This document shows positions 42,937-53,012 of a stretch of 64,000 nucleotides of DNA, one piece after another. The notes under the pieces are model-generated. The model was not told the origin of the DNA and did not search any database. It saw only the letters and a program-made list of their open reading frames with translations. Source of the stretch: Pseudomonas fluorescens (GTDB taxonomy: Bacteria > Pseudomonadota > Gammaproteobacteria > Pseudomonadales > Pseudomonadaceae); contig NZ_VCNJ01000020.1 in the NCBI RefSeq assembly GCF_005938625.1, positions 1 to 64,000 of the forward strand, read 5' to 3'. Numbering within the stretch: position 1 is the first letter of the stretch; each line of letters begins with the position of its first letter. Made by a program: the position numbers and the translations under genes.

Positions 42937-44331
42937 TCAAAAAAGCCGGTTGAGGCCGTCGTACGCCGCTACCCGGTAGGCTTCGGCCATGGTCGGGTAG
43001 TTGAACGTCGTGTTGACGAAGTACTTCAAGGTGTTCAGTTCGCCCGGCTGGTTCATGATCGCCTGACCGATGTGGACGATCTCCGACGCCTGATAACCGA
43101 AGCAGTGAACGCCGAGCACTTCCAGGGTTTCACGGTGGAACAGGATCTTCAGCATGCCTTGCGGCTCACCGGCGATCTGTGCACGCGCCATGCTCTTGAA
43201 GAACGCCTTGCCGACTTCGTACGGCACTTTGGCCTGGGTCAGTTCCTGCTCGTTCTTGCCGATCGAGCTGATCTCCGGAATGGTGTAGATGCCGGTCGGC
43301 ACGTCATTCACGAAACGCCAGCTACCGTTATCAACGATGCTGCCAGCAGCCGAACGACCCTGGTCGTGGGCGGCACTGGCCAGGCTCGGCCAGCCAATCA
43401 CGTCACCGGCACCGTAGATGTTCGGCACGCAGGTACGATAAGCCTCGTCGACCTCGATCTGGCCACGGCTGTTGACCTTGACGCCGATGTTTTCCAGACC
43501 GAGTTGGTCGGTGTTACCGGTACGGCCGTTGCACCAGAGCAAGGCGTCGGCCTTGATCTTCTTGCCGGACTTCAGGTGCAGGATCACGCCGTTATCGACG
43601 CCTTCAACGCGATCGTAATCTTCGTTGTGGCGCACGGTGATGTTGTTGTTGCTGAAGTGATAGCTCAACGCCTGGGAGATTTCCGAGTCGAGGAAGCTCA
43701 GCAACTGGCCACGGTTATCGACCAGCTCAACCAGCACACCCAGACCGCTGAAGATCGATGCGTATTCGCAACCGATCACGCCGGCGCCGTAAACGATCAG
43801 TTTGCGCGGGGTGTGGCCGAGGCTGAGGATGGTGTCGCTATCGTAGATACGCGGGTGGTGGAAATCGATGTCCGCCGGGCGGTAAGGACGCGAGCCGGTG
43901 GCGATGATGATGTGTTTGGCCACCAGCTTCTCGACCACGCCGTTGGCGCAGACCACTTCGATGGTTTGCTCGTCGGCGAAGCTGCCGGTGCCGAAGAACA
44001 CGTCGACGCGGTTACGGGCGTAGTAGCCGGTGCGCGAAGCGACTTGTTTGGAAATGACTTTCTCGGCGCTTTTCAACACGTCCGGGAAGGAGAACCAGCG
44101 TGGCTCGCCGATCGCCCGGAACATAGGATTAGTGTTGAACTGCATGATCTGCCGCACCGAGTGACGCAGTGCCTTGGACGGGATGGTGCCGAGGTGGGTG
44201 CAGTTGCCGCCGACCTGGCGACGGCTGTCGACCATCGCGACCTTGCGCCCTGCTTTGGCGGCGTTCATTGCCGCGCCTTCTCCCGCCGGGCCGGAACCCA
44301 GCACCACCACGTCGTAGTTGTAGACAGCCAT
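42937..44331 (-). CDS. sthA: Soluble pyridine nucleotide transhydrogenase SthA
   Basis: An FAD enzyme that exchanges reducing equivalents between NADPH and NAD. The 464-residue protein has [20 protein letters not shown] (FAD), [16 protein letters not shown] (a single Cys instead of the usual disulfide pair of the family, typical of SthA), a second nucleotide fold ([17 protein letters not shown]) and the C-terminal dimerisation segment ending YDGLNRLF. Normal length. Confidence 0.96.
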   Translation of the reverse strand: MAVYNYDVVVLGSGPAGEGAAMNAAKAGRKVAMVDSRRQVGGNCTHLGTIPSKALRHSVRQIMQFNTNPMFRAIGEPRWFSFPDVLKSAEKVISKQVASRTGYYARNRVDVFFGTGSFADEQTIEVVCANGVVEKLVAKHIIIATGSRPYRPADIDFHHPRIYDSDTILSLGHTPRKLIVYGAGVIGCEYASIFSGLGVLVELVDNRGQLLSFLDSEISQALSYHFSNNNITVRHNEDYDRVEGVDNGVILHLKSGKKIKADALLWCNGRTGNTDQLGLENIGVKVNSRGQIEVDEAYRTCVPNIYGAGDVIGWPSLASAAHDQGRSAAGSIVDNGSWRFVNDVPTGIYTIPEISSIGKNEQELTQAKVPYEVGKAFFKSMARAQIAGEPQGMLKILFHRETLEVLGVHCFGYQASEIVHIGQAIMNQPGELNTLKYFVNTTFNYPTMAEAYRVAAYDGLNRLF

Positions 44332-44528
44332 GCGTACTCCTCAGAACAGGCCGCGGTGCCAGCAGCACCGGCGGCTAAATCACGCCGAACGGCGGCGCGA
44401 AGGAACAATTGGGGGTCAATCAAGAACCCGGACACAGTCTATAGAAGCGTCAACGCCGCGCACATTAACCCTTGGTCGCGTCGTAGGCTACTTTTGCCTG
44501 CACTACAACGCCAGCTTTCGTATTGTTC

Positions 44529-45545
44529 TCAGTCAGTTTTCTTGCCACTGAGGCGTTCGAAAGCGGTGTTGGTGCGAACGACAAAACCTGTATCGGCACG
44601 AATGACAAAGAATGCACCAATGTCATGTTTTTCGGCATAGTCCCACGCCCTTTCGGGGCCGAGAATCAGCAACAGCGTCGATAGTCCATCGGCCATCAAC
44701 GCTGAAGGATGAATCACCGTGACTGAGGCCAGGTCGTGTAGGACAGGTGCACCGGTGCGCGCATCGAAGGTGTGGGAATAACGCCGGCCGTCCTGCAGGA
44801 AATAGTTACGGTAGTCGCCGGAGGTGGAAACGCCGTAGCCGTCGACATTGATGATGCGCTCGGCGACCTGCTGATCGTCGCGGGGTTCTTCCAAAGCGAT
44901 GCGCCAGGGTGAGCCGTCGAGTTTTCTGCCTTTGGCCTTTAATTCACCTGTGGCTTCGGCCAAGTAGTCTTGAATGCCCATGGCATCGAGCCTTGCCGCG
45001 ATGGTGTCGACGGCATAACCGGCGGCGATGCTGTTGAAATCGACTTCGACGGCCGCGTCTTTGCACAACTGATCGCCATCGATATGCAGATGCTGGTGAC
45101 CGACCCGCTGCATCACCTCGGCCAGCGCAGCGGCATCAGGGACTTTCTCTTCACGACCTTGTGGGCCGAAGCCCCAAAGGTTCATCAGCGGTTCGACGGT
45201 GAGGTCGTAGGAGCCTTCGCTTTGCGCTGAGAGCTGTTCGCCTGTGCGGACCAATTCAAGTACCGATGCAGGCATTTTCTGGCAGCTATTCGCGGGCAGA
45301 GCGTTGAAACGTTCGATGTCCGAATCATTGCGATAGGTGGACAACTGCCGATCGACTTCGCCGAGGATGCTCTCCACTTCACTGCGAACCTGCGTCGCTT
45401 CAGGCATGCCAGCGTGGCGCACGTACTTGATCGAATACGTGCTGCCCATGGTAGGCCCGCCGAAGCTTTCCATGGACTCGCCATTACCGCAGCCAGCCAA
45501 TATGCCGCCAAGAATCACAAGCCCAAGCAACCGTCCAGTGAACAA
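44529..45545 (-). CDS. apbE: ApbE-type FAD:protein FMN transferase, lipoprotein
   Basis: Attaches FMN covalently to Thr/Ser of flavoproteins such as Nqr/Rnf subunits. The 338-residue protein has a lipobox (ILAGC, lipidated Cys 19), GPTMGSTYSIKY, VDFNSIAAGYAVD, GVSTSGDYRNYF and HTFDARTGAPV, the last three being flavin and metal binding blocks. The start is a TTG at 45545 preceded by GGAGAG; an ATG 8 bases upstream is out of frame. The signal peptide it gives looks complete. Confidence 0.92.
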   Translation of the reverse strand: MFTGRLLGLVILGGILAGCGNGESMESFGGPTMGSTYSIKYVRHAGMPEATQVRSEVESILGEVDRQLSTYRNDSDIERFNALPANSCQKMPASVLELVRTGEQLSAQSEGSYDLTVEPLMNLWGFGPQGREEKVPDAAALAEVMQRVGHQHLHIDGDQLCKDAAVEVDFNSIAAGYAVDTIAARLDAMGIQDYLAEATGELKAKGRKLDGSPWRIALEEPRDDQQVAERIINVDGYGVSTSGDYRNYFLQDGRRYSHTFDARTGAPVLHDLASVTVIHPSALMADGLSTLLLILGPERAWDYAEKHDIGAFFVIRADTGFVVRTNTAFERLSGKKTD

Positions 45546-45635
45546 TTATTCATCTCTCCGTAAAACCGCGGCGGCCATTATGAATTAAAGGATCTGCAAC
45601 ATCTTTATACAAAATCCAATAGTGAGTACCTGAAC

Positions 45636-46937
45636 ATGTCCTCCACCACGGGCAAAGGCAAAGCGATCTTTCGCGTTGTCAGCGGCAACTTCCTCGAAAT
45701 GTTCGACTTCATGGTCTATGGCTTTTACGCCACGGCCATCGCCAAAACCTTCTTCCCGACTGACAGCGCTTTCGCCTCGCTGATGCTTTCGCTGGCGACC
45801 TTCGGCGCGGGCTTCCTGATGCGTCCGCTGGGGGCGATTTTCCTTGGCGCTTATATTGACCGTCATGGCCGTCGCCAAGGGCTGATCATCACCCTGGCAT
45901 TGATGGCTGCCGGCACGGTGCTGATTGCCTGTGTGCCGGGCTATGCCACCCTCGGAGTCGCCGCGCCACTGATCGTACTGTTCGGTCGTTTGCTACAAGG
46001 CTTCTCGGCCGGCGTGGAGCTGGGCGGTGTATCGGTTTATCTGGCAGAAATTGCCACACCGGGCCGTAAGGGCTTCTTCGTCAGCTGGCAGTCTGCGAGT
46101 CAGCAAGCGGCGGTGGTCTTCGCCGGTTTGCTCGGCGTTGGCCTCAACCACTGGCTGAGCCCGGAACAAATGGGTGATTGGGGCTGGCGCGTGCCGTTCC
46201 TGATAGGTTGCATGATTGTGCCGGTGATCTTCGTCATTCGTCGTTCGCTTGAGGAAACCCCGGAATTCCAGGCACGGAAACATCGCCCTACCCTGCAGGA
46301 AATTGTCCGCTCGATCGGTCAGAACTTTGGCATCGTCATCGCCGGCATGGCGTTGGTGGTGATGACCACGGTGTCTTTCTACCTGATCACCGCGTACACC
46401 CCGACGTTCGGCAAGGCTGAGTTGCACCTGTCGGATTTCGATGCGTTGCTGGTGACGGTGTGCATCGGCCTGTCGAACTTCTTCTGGTTGCCGGTGATGG
46501 GCGCGGTATCTGACAAGATTGGACGCAAACCCTTACTGCTCGCGGCGACGATTCTGGCGATTCTCACCGCTTACCCTGCCCTGTCGTGGCTGGTGGCGAA
46601 CCCGAGCTTCAGCCATTTGCTGATTGTCGAGTTGTGGCTGTCGTTCCTGTACGGCTCGTACAATGGCGCGATGGTGGTGGCGCTGACCGAGATCATGCCG
46701 GTGGAAGTGCGTACGACCGGGTTTTCGCTGGCCTACAGCCTGGCGACGGCGACCTTTGGCGGTTTTACCCCGGCGGCATGCACTTATTTGATTCATGTGC
46801 TGGATAACAAGGCCGCACCGGGGATCTGGCTCAGTGGTGCGGCGGTGCTGGGGTTGATTGCGACGTTGGTGTTGTTCCGGGGCAATAAGCATGAGCTGCG
46901 CACGGCGCAGGCGGCCATACCCGGCGGCGCTCGATAG
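45636..46937 (+). CDS. MFS citrate-proton symporter-like (CitA/TcuC type)
   Basis: A 433-residue protein with twelve membrane segments. It shares the opening [21 protein letters not shown] and [42 protein letters not shown] and [19 protein letters not shown] with CitA/TcuC carriers, which import citrate or tricarballylate with protons. The substrate here is not certain. It sits alone between apbE and gap, facing gap convergently, and REP repeats follow its stop. Confidence 0.88.
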   Translation: MSSTTGKGKAIFRVVSGNFLEMFDFMVYGFYATAIAKTFFPTDSAFASLMLSLATFGAGFLMRPLGAIFLGAYIDRHGRRQGLIITLALMAAGTVLIACVPGYATLGVAAPLIVLFGRLLQGFSAGVELGGVSVYLAEIATPGRKGFFVSWQSASQQAAVVFAGLLGVGLNHWLSPEQMGDWGWRVPFLIGCMIVPVIFVIRRSLEETPEFQARKHRPTLQEIVRSIGQNFGIVIAGMALVVMTTVSFYLITAYTPTFGKAELHLSDFDALLVTVCIGLSNFFWLPVMGAVSDKIGRKPLLLAATILAILTAYPALSWLVANPSFSHLLIVELWLSFLYGSYNGAMVVALTEIMPVEVRTTGFSLAYSLATATFGGFTPAACTYLIHVLDNKAAPGIWLSGAAVLGLIATLVLFRGNKHELRTAQAAIPGGAR

Positions 46938-46943
46938 AACGCT

Positions 46944-47034
46944 ATCGCTGGCAAGCCAGCTCCCACAGGGTTTCGGGTGTTAACGCAATTGTGCAATTCA
47001 CCAAGAAACCTGTGGGAGCTGGCTTGCCAGCGAT
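46944..47034. repeat. REPIN, GCTGGCAAGCCAGC type
   Basis: ATCGCTGGCAAGCCAGCTCC at one end and its inverse at the other (CCTGTGGGAGCTGGCTTGCC...), with a 39-base loop. Confidence 0.85.
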
Positions 47035-47050
47035 GAGAGCATAAAGCAAA

Positions 47051-47098
47051 GATCGCAGCCTTCGGCAGCTCCTACAGAATCAATGCGATCTTTTGATC
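47051..47098. repeat. Partial repeat of the GATCGCAGC type
   Basis: GATCGCAGCCTTCGGCAGCT then CTAC and GCGATCTTTTGATC: rearranged pieces of the family at 19071-19161. Confidence 0.6.
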
Positions 47099-47110
47099 TT
47101 CCCCCAAACA

Positions 47111-47140
47111 AAAACGCCCCGACCAATGTCGGGGCGTTTT
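47111..47140. terminator. Bidirectional terminator between transporter and gap
   Basis: AAAACGCCCCGAC, loop CAAT, GTCGGGGCGTTTT: a perfect 13-bp stem with A/T-runs, 17 bases after the gap stop. Confidence 0.92.
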
Positions 47141-47156
47141 CATGTGCAGCTATAGC

Positions 47157-48605
47157 TTAGCGCGGGAACGCTGGCGGATTCACATCAGCCATGTCTTCCA
47201 TCACGCGGATAACCTGGCAGCTGTAACCGAACTCGTTGTCGTACCAGACGTACAGAACAACACGGTTGTCCTGAACGATGGTCGCTTCAGCGTCGACTAC
47301 ACCAGCGTGGCGCGAACCGACGAAGTCAGTCGAAACCACTTCCTGCGAATTGACGAAGTCGATTTGCTTGTGCAGATCGGAGTGCAGCGCCATGTAGCGC
47401 AGGTACTCGTTCATCTCTTCACGGGTGGCGGCTTTCTCAAGGTTGAGGTTGAGAATGGCCATCGACACGTTCGGCGTCGGAACACGGATCGCGTTACCGG
47501 TCAGCTTGCCGGCCAGCTCAGGCAGGGCCTTGGCAGCAGCGGTGGCAGCACCGGTCTCAGTGATCACCATGTTCAGCGCGGCGCTACGACCACGGCGATC
47601 GCCTTTGTGGAAGTTGTCGATCAGGTTCTGGTCGTTGGTGTACGAGTGAACGGTTTCGACGTGACCGTTGATGATGCCGAACTTGTCATTCACAGCTTTC
47701 AGCACCGGCACGATGGCGTTGGTGGTGCAGGAAGCGGCGGAGACAATCTTGTCATCAGCGGTGATTTCACCGTGGTTGATGCCGTGAACGATGTTCTTCA
47801 GCTTGCCTTTGCCAGGCGCGGTCAGAACGACGCGGTCGATACCCGGGCACTGCAAGTGCTGGCCCAGGCCATCAGCGTCACGCCATACACCGGTGTTGTC
47901 CACCAGCAGCGCGTCTTTGATGCCGTACTGGGTGTAATCCACTTCAGTCGGGTTCTTCGCGTAGATCACCTGGATCAGGTTACCGTTAGCGGTGATGGTG
48001 TTGTTTTCTTCGTCGATGGTAATGGTGCCGTTGAACGAACCATGTACCGAGTCGCGACGCAGCAGGCTGGCGCGTTTGGTCAGGTCGTTTTCGGCGCCTT
48101 TGCGCACGACGATGGCGCGCAGACGCAGGCCGTCGCCACCACCGGTTTTTTCGATCAGGATGCGCGCCAGCAGACGGCCGATACGACCGAAGCCGTACAG
48201 CACAACGTCGGTGCCTTTACGTGCGGAAGCGTTTTGCTGGCCAACCACGTCAGCCATTTCTTCACGAACGAACTGCTCGGCGCTGCGGCCATTGCCTTCG
48301 TTGCGGAATTTGAACGCCAACTTGCCCAGATCTACCGAAGCCGCGCCGAGCTTGAGCTCGCTCATGGCTTTGAGCAGTGGGAATGTTTCGTGGACGGAGA
48401 GTTCGCTGTCGTCGGAAGAACGGTGGCGAGCAAAGCGGTGAGCTTTGAGAATCGCGATGACAGACTGGTTGATCAGGCTGCGGCCATAGATCGAGCTCAC
48501 CACGTTGTTATTGCGGTAGAGCTGACCGATAAGCGGAATCATCGCTTCTGCGAGTGCTTCACGGTCGATCCATTCACCAAGACACTGGTCGGGCTTCTGA
48601 GTCAC
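47157..48605 (-). CDS. gap: Glyceraldehyde-3-phosphate dehydrogenase with N-terminal extension
   Basis: The glycolytic/gluconeogenic GAPDH of Pseudomonas, about 480 residues, longer than the usual 335. A helical N-terminal extension of about 125 residues precedes the NAD-binding VVLYGFGRIGRLLARIL; the catalytic cysteine is in SAASCTTNAIVPVLKAV near residue 290. GTG at 48605 is chosen because GGAAGG lies five bases before it; the in-frame ATG at 48620 adds five residues but lacks a binding site. Divergent from mfd. Confidence 0.93.
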   Translation of the reverse strand: MTQKPDQCLGEWIDREALAEAMIPLIGQLYRNNNVVSSIYGRSLINQSVIAILKAHRFARHRSSDDSELSVHETFPLLKAMSELKLGAASVDLGKLAFKFRNEGNGRSAEQFVREEMADVVGQQNASARKGTDVVLYGFGRIGRLLARILIEKTGGGDGLRLRAIVVRKGAENDLTKRASLLRRDSVHGSFNGTITIDEENNTITANGNLIQVIYAKNPTEVDYTQYGIKDALLVDNTGVWRDADGLGQHLQCPGIDRVVLTAPGKGKLKNIVHGINHGEITADDKIVSAASCTTNAIVPVLKAVNDKFGIINGHVETVHSYTNDQNLIDNFHKGDRRGRSAALNMVITETGAATAAAKALPELAGKLTGNAIRVPTPNVSMAILNLNLEKAATREEMNEYLRYMALHSDLHKQIDFVNSQEVVSTDFVGSRHAGVVDAEATIVQDNRVVLYVWYDNEFGYSCQVIRVMEDMADVNPPAFPR

Positions 48606-48974
48606 GGTAACCTTCCACATGTAGGGGCAGAAAAAAGGGGCTACATTATGCCGCCGACAACCTCCTGTAGCAATGCGCGCTTGTCGCGAAATCGGTAACA
48701 AAATTCCGTTCAAAAAAATTACGCCTCTCTCAAGCCCAGTAAAACCGGGGCTTTCAGCGCAGTCAATTTTTCGACGACTGTTAGACGATGTCTGTAACCC
48801 TCCGTAACACCAGCCACTTTCGGCACTACATAACCACAAAAAAACGGCTGGTTTTTATGGTTACCACTACATTTCGTCCAAACTGCGAAGATAGACGTAG
48901 TCTGCAACTGACAGGCGGCACCGGACGCCGCTACAATTACCGACTTTGTCGCAAAGCCTGGAGCTCAACCTTCC
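48606..48974. promoter_or_regulatory. Divergent gap/mfd promoter region
   Basis: A 369-base gap holding promoters for gap and mfd. It has A/T-runs (for example TTTTTTGAACG on the minus strand near 48715) but no operator I can name; a clear HexR-type palindrome was not found. Confidence 0.5.
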
Positions 48975-51900
48975 GTGCCCGTTCTGCGTCTACCGCTACT
49001 CCCTGCCGAGGCAGGTAAACAGCATTGGGGCAATCTGCCCGGTGCTGCCCTCAGCCTGGCGATTGCCGAGGCTGCCAGCGCTGCCAAGCGCTTCACCCTG
49101 CTACTGACCGCCGACAGCCAGAGTGCTGAACGACTGGAACAGGAGCTGAGTTTCTTCGCCCCGGATTTGCCCGTGCTGCATTTCCCCGACTGGGAAACCC
49201 TGCCCTACGACCTGTTCTCGCCGCACCAGGACATCATTTCCCAGCGCATCGCCAGCTTATACAGGCTGCCAGAGCTGGCGCATGGCGTGCTGGTGGTGCC
49301 GATCACCACGGCTTTGCATCGTCTGGCGCCGACCAAGTTCCTGCTCGGCAGCAGTCTGGTGCTGGATGTCGGGCAGAAGCTCGATGTCGAACAGATGCGC
49401 TCGCGACTCGAAGCCAGCGGCTATCGCTACGTCGACACGGTTTATGAGCACGGCGAGTTCACCGTACGCGGCGCGCTGATCGATCTGTTCCCGATGGGCA
49501 GCAAACTGCCCTACCGCATCGACTTGTTCGACGATGAAATCGAGACCCTGCGCACCTTCGATCCGGAAAACCAGCGCTCCATCGACAAGGTCGAGTCGGT
49601 CAAGCTGCTGCCGGCTCGTGAGTTTCCGCTGCAGAAAGATGCGGTCACCCGCTTCAAGGCGCGCTTCCGCGAGCGTTTCGACGTCGACTTCCGTCGCTGC
49701 CCGATCTTTCAGGATCTGAGCAGCGGGATTACCCCGGCCGGCATCGAGTACTACCTGCCGCTGTTCTTCGACGAAACCTCGACCCTCTTCGATTACCTGC
49801 CGCAAGACACGCAAGTGTTCTCGCTGCCAGGCATCGAGCAAGCGGCGGAGAATTTCTGGAACGACGTGCGCAATCGTTATGAAGAGCGCCGCGTCGATCC
49901 TTCACGTCCTTTATTGCCACCGGCGGAATTGTTCCTGCCGGTGGAAGACTGCTTCGCCCGCTTGAAGAGCTGGCCACGCGTGGTCGCCAGTCAGCAAGAC
50001 GTAGAAACCGGCGCTGGCCGCGAACGCTTCCCCGCGCAGGCATTGCCGAATCTGGCAATCGAAGCCAAAGCCACGCAACCGTTGGCAGCGCTCTCAGCCT
50101 TCCTCGACGAGTTCCCCGGACGCGTGCTGTTCACCGCCGAATCCGCCGGCCGTCGTGAAGTGCTGCTGGAGTTGCTGGAACGCCTGAAGCTGCGGCCGAA
50201 AACCGTCGACAGCTGGCCGGACTTCGTCGCGAGCAAGGATCGCCTGGCGATCACCATTGCCCCGCTCGACGAAGGCCTGATGCTTGACGATCCGGCGCTG
50301 GCATTGGTCGCGGAAAGTCCGCTGTTCGGCCAACGCGTGATGCAGCGCCGCCGCCGCGAGAAGCGTGCCGACGGCAATAACGATGCGGTGATCAAAAACC
50401 TAACCGAGCTGCGCGAAGGCGCGCCAGTGGTGCACATCGATCACGGTGTTGGCCGCTATCTGGGCCTGACCATTCTGGAAATCGACAATCAGGCAGCCGA
50501 ATTCCTCACCCTCGAATACGCCGAGAACGCCAAACTTTACGTGCCGGTGGCCAACCTGCATCTGATCGCGCGCTACACCGGCAGCGATGACGCATTGGCC
50601 CCACTGCACCGCCTCGGTTCCGAGACCTGGCAGAAAGCCAAACGCAAAGCCGCCGAACAAGTGCGCGATGTTGCTGCCGAACTGCTCGACATCTATGCAC
50701 GTCGTGCCGCTCGCGAAGGCTACGCTTTCGCCGACCCGAAAGCCGACTACGCCACCTTCAGCGCCGGTTTCCCGTTCGAAGAAACCCCGGATCAGCAATC
50801 GACCATCGAAGCCGTGCGTGAAGACATGCTCGCGCCGAAACCGATGGATCGACTGGTCTGCGGCGACGTCGGCTTCGGCAAGACCGAAGTGGCCATGCGC
50901 GCCGCCTTCATCGCCGTACACGGTGGCCGTCAAGTGGCGATCCTGGTGCCGACCACCCTCCTCGCCCAACAGCACTACAACAGCTTCCGCGACCGCTTCG
51001 CCGACTGGCCGGTGACCGTAGAAGTAATGAGCCGCTTCAAATCGGCCAAGGAAGTGAACGCGGCGATCGCCGATCTCGCCGAAGGCAAGATCGACATTGT
51101 CATCGGCACGCACAAGCTGCTGTCCGACGACGTCAAAATCAAAAACCTCGGACTGGTGATCATCGACGAAGAGCACCGCTTCGGTGTGCGTCAGAAAGAA
51201 CAGCTCAAGGCCCTGCGCAGCGAAGTCGACATTCTCACGCTGACCGCGACGCCGATTCCGCGCACGCTGAACATGGCGGTGTCGGGCATGCGCGACCTGT
51301 CGATCATCGCCACGCCGCCGGCGCGACGCCTGTCGGTGCGCACCTTCGTCATGGAGCAAAACAAGAGCACGGTCAAAGAGGCCTTGCTCCGTGAACTGTT
51401 GCGTGGCGGTCAGGTTTACTACTTGCACAACGATGTGAAAACCATCGAGAAATGCGCTGCCGATCTCGCCGAACTGGTACCGGAAGCGCGTATCGGCATC
51501 GGTCACGGACAGATGCGCGAGCGCGAACTCGAACAGGTGATGAGCGACTTTTATCACAAGCGCTTCAACGTGCTGATCGCCTCGACCATCATCGAGACCG
51601 GCATCGACGTACCGAGCGCCAACACCATCATCATCGAGCGCGCCGACAAGTTCGGCCTGGCGCAACTGCATCAGTTGCGTGGTCGCGTTGGCCGCAGTCA
51701 CCACCAGGCTTACGCCTACCTACTGACGCCGCCGCGCCAGCAAATCACCTCGGATGCGGAAAAGCGTCTGGAGGCAATTGCCAATACTCAGGATCTCGGC
51801 GCCGGTTTCGTGCTGGCCACCAACGACCTGGAAATCCGTGGTGCCGGCGAACTGCTCGGCGATGGTCAGAGCGGGCAGATTCAAGCCGTCGGCTTCACGC

Positions 51901-52424
51901 TGTACATGGAAATGCTCGAACGCGCGGTGAAGTCGATCCGCAAGGGCGAACAACCGAACCTCGATCAACCGCTCGGCGGTGGCCCGGAAGTCAACCTGCG
52001 GGTACCGGCGCTGATTCCGGAAGACTATTTGCCGGATGTTCACGCGCGTCTGATTCTGTACAAGCGCATCGCTTCGGCGACCGATGAAGAAGGCCTGAAG
52101 GATCTGCAAGTCGAGATGATCGACCGCTTCGGCCTGCTGCCGGAACCGACGAAGAATCTGGTGCGCATCACGGCGCTGAAGTTGCAGGCTGAGCAGTTGG
52201 GCATCAAAAAAGTCGACGGTGGCCCGCAAGGTGGGCGCATCGAGTTCGAAGCGCAGACGCCAGTTGACCCGATGACCCTGATCAAGCTTATCCAGAGCCA
52301 GCCGAAACGCTACAAATTCGAAGGCGCGACGATGTTCAAGTTCCAGGTGCCGATGGAACGCCCGGAAGAGCGCTTTAATACTGTAGAGGCGCTGTTTGAG
52401 CGCCTCCTCCCGAAAACTGTTTGA
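48975..52424 (+). CDS. mfd: Transcription-repair coupling factor Mfd
   Basis: Removes RNA polymerase stalled at DNA damage and recruits UvrA. The 1149-residue protein starts at GTG with GGAG 11 bases upstream. The UvrB-like N-terminus (DWETLPYDLFSPHQD) is followed by the RNA-polymerase-interacting domain (VVHIDHGVGRYLGL), Walker A GDVGFGKTEVAMR (about 630-642), DEEHRFGV (about 729) and the later helicase motifs (STIIETGIDVP; QLRGRVGRS). A TRCF domain ends the protein. All parts are complete. Confidence 0.97.
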   Translation: MPVLRLPLLPAEAGKQHWGNLPGAALSLAIAEAASAAKRFTLLLTADSQSAERLEQELSFFAPDLPVLHFPDWETLPYDLFSPHQDIISQRIASLYRLPELAHGVLVVPITTALHRLAPTKFLLGSSLVLDVGQKLDVEQMRSRLEASGYRYVDTVYEHGEFTVRGALIDLFPMGSKLPYRIDLFDDEIETLRTFDPENQRSIDKVESVKLLPAREFPLQKDAVTRFKARFRERFDVDFRRCPIFQDLSSGITPAGIEYYLPLFFDETSTLFDYLPQDTQVFSLPGIEQAAENFWNDVRNRYEERRVDPSRPLLPPAELFLPVEDCFARLKSWPRVVASQQDVETGAGRERFPAQALPNLAIEAKATQPLAALSAFLDEFPGRVLFTAESAGRREVLLELLERLKLRPKTVDSWPDFVASKDRLAITIAPLDEGLMLDDPALALVAESPLFGQRVMQRRRREKRADGNNDAVIKNLTELREGAPVVHIDHGVGRYLGLTILEIDNQAAEFLTLEYAENAKLYVPVANLHLIARYTGSDDALAPLHRLGSETWQKAKRKAAEQVRDVAAELLDIYARRAAREGYAFADPKADYATFSAGFPFEETPDQQSTIEAVREDMLAPKPMDRLVCGDVGFGKTEVAMRAAFIAVHGGRQVAILVPTTLLAQQHYNSFRDRFADWPVTVEVMSRFKSAKEVNAAIADLAEGKIDIVIGTHKLLSDDVKIKNLGLVIIDEEHRFGVRQKEQLKALRSEVDILTLTATPIPRTLNMAVSGMRDLSIIATPPARRLSVRTFVMEQNKSTVKEALLRELLRGGQVYYLHNDVKTIEKCAADLAELVPEARIGIGHGQMRERELEQVMSDFYHKRFNVLIASTIIETGIDVPSANTIIIERADKFGLAQLHQLRGRVGRSHHQAYAYLLTPPRQQITSDAEKRLEAIANTQDLGAGFVLATNDLEIRGAGELLGDGQSGQIQAVGFTLYMEMLERAVKSIRKGEQPNLDQPLGGGPEVNLRVPALIPEDYLPDVHARLILYKRIASATDEEGLKDLQVEMIDRFGLLPEPTKNLVRITALKLQAEQLGIKKVDGGPQGGRIEFEAQTPVDPMTLIKLIQSQPKRYKFEGATMFKFQVPMERPEERFNTVEALFERLLPKTV

Positions 52425-52434
52425 AGGACGCCGC

Positions 52435-53001
52435 ATGCGCCTGTTTCGCTCACTGACTTTGCTACTCACCTTCGTAGCTCCGATGGCGTTTGCCGATGAC
52501 CTGTATCAGGTCGAAATGATTCTGGTCCGGCAGAACGCCGTGCCGGCGATCGTCAGCCGCGCAGCACCGGAAGACTGGGCTGCGGGCGCCCAGCGCCTGG
52601 CTGATGACAGCCAGCGCACGCCTGCGTTGAATGACGTTGTCACCAAACTCACCGCCAGCGGCGACTACAGCGTGCTGATGCACAAGGCGTGGCAGCAAAC
52701 CCTTGGCGAAGCACCGGCAAAAGTTGCGGTCAGCGACGGTAAGGAGCAGTTCGGGCAATTCCCGATCGAAGGTACGCTGGAGATGAAACTCGGGCGCTTT
52801 ACCGACGTCGCCGCCGACTTCTGGGTCAATCAGATCGACGCCAATGGCTTGGTCACCGCCAGTGAGCGCCTGAAACAGGACAGCCACACCAAGAACGGCC
52901 AACTCAACTATCTCGATAACGGCCATCTGGCCCTGCTGATCAAGATCACTTCCCTGACCGCGCCTGCGCCTCGGGAAGCGCCTGAAGCCATCCCGGACTG
53001 A
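52435..53001 (+). CDS. csiV: CsiV-family periplasmic protein
   Basis: A 188-residue exported protein (signal ending PMAFA) with DLYQVEMILVRQN at the mature start and the C-terminal block GHLALLIKIT. CsiV proteins are periplasmic and have been linked to peptidoglycan and D-amino acid stress in Vibrio; the role in Pseudomonas is less clear. It starts 10 bases after mfd and is followed after 11 bases by the SNF2 helicase gene, so the three are probably cotranscribed. ATG 52435 has AAGGA upstream. Confidence 0.85.
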   Translation: MRLFRSLTLLLTFVAPMAFADDLYQVEMILVRQNAVPAIVSRAAPEDWAAGAQRLADDSQRTPALNDVVTKLTASGDYSVLMHKAWQQTLGEAPAKVAVSDGKEQFGQFPIEGTLEMKLGRFTDVAADFWVNQIDANGLVTASERLKQDSHTKNGQLNYLDNGHLALLIKITSLTAPAPREAPEAIPD

Positions 53002-53012
53002 TCGAAGTCCTT

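Noticed and set aside
43072..44640. A 522-codon plus-strand open frame opposite sthA
   Set aside because: Antisense shadow of sthA, a clearly recognised enzyme.
47142..48698. A 518-codon plus-strand open frame opposite gap
   Set aside because: Antisense shadow of the GAPDH gene; no motif.
48606..48974. A HexR operator before gap
   Set aside because: No palindrome of the expected form could be found by eye.
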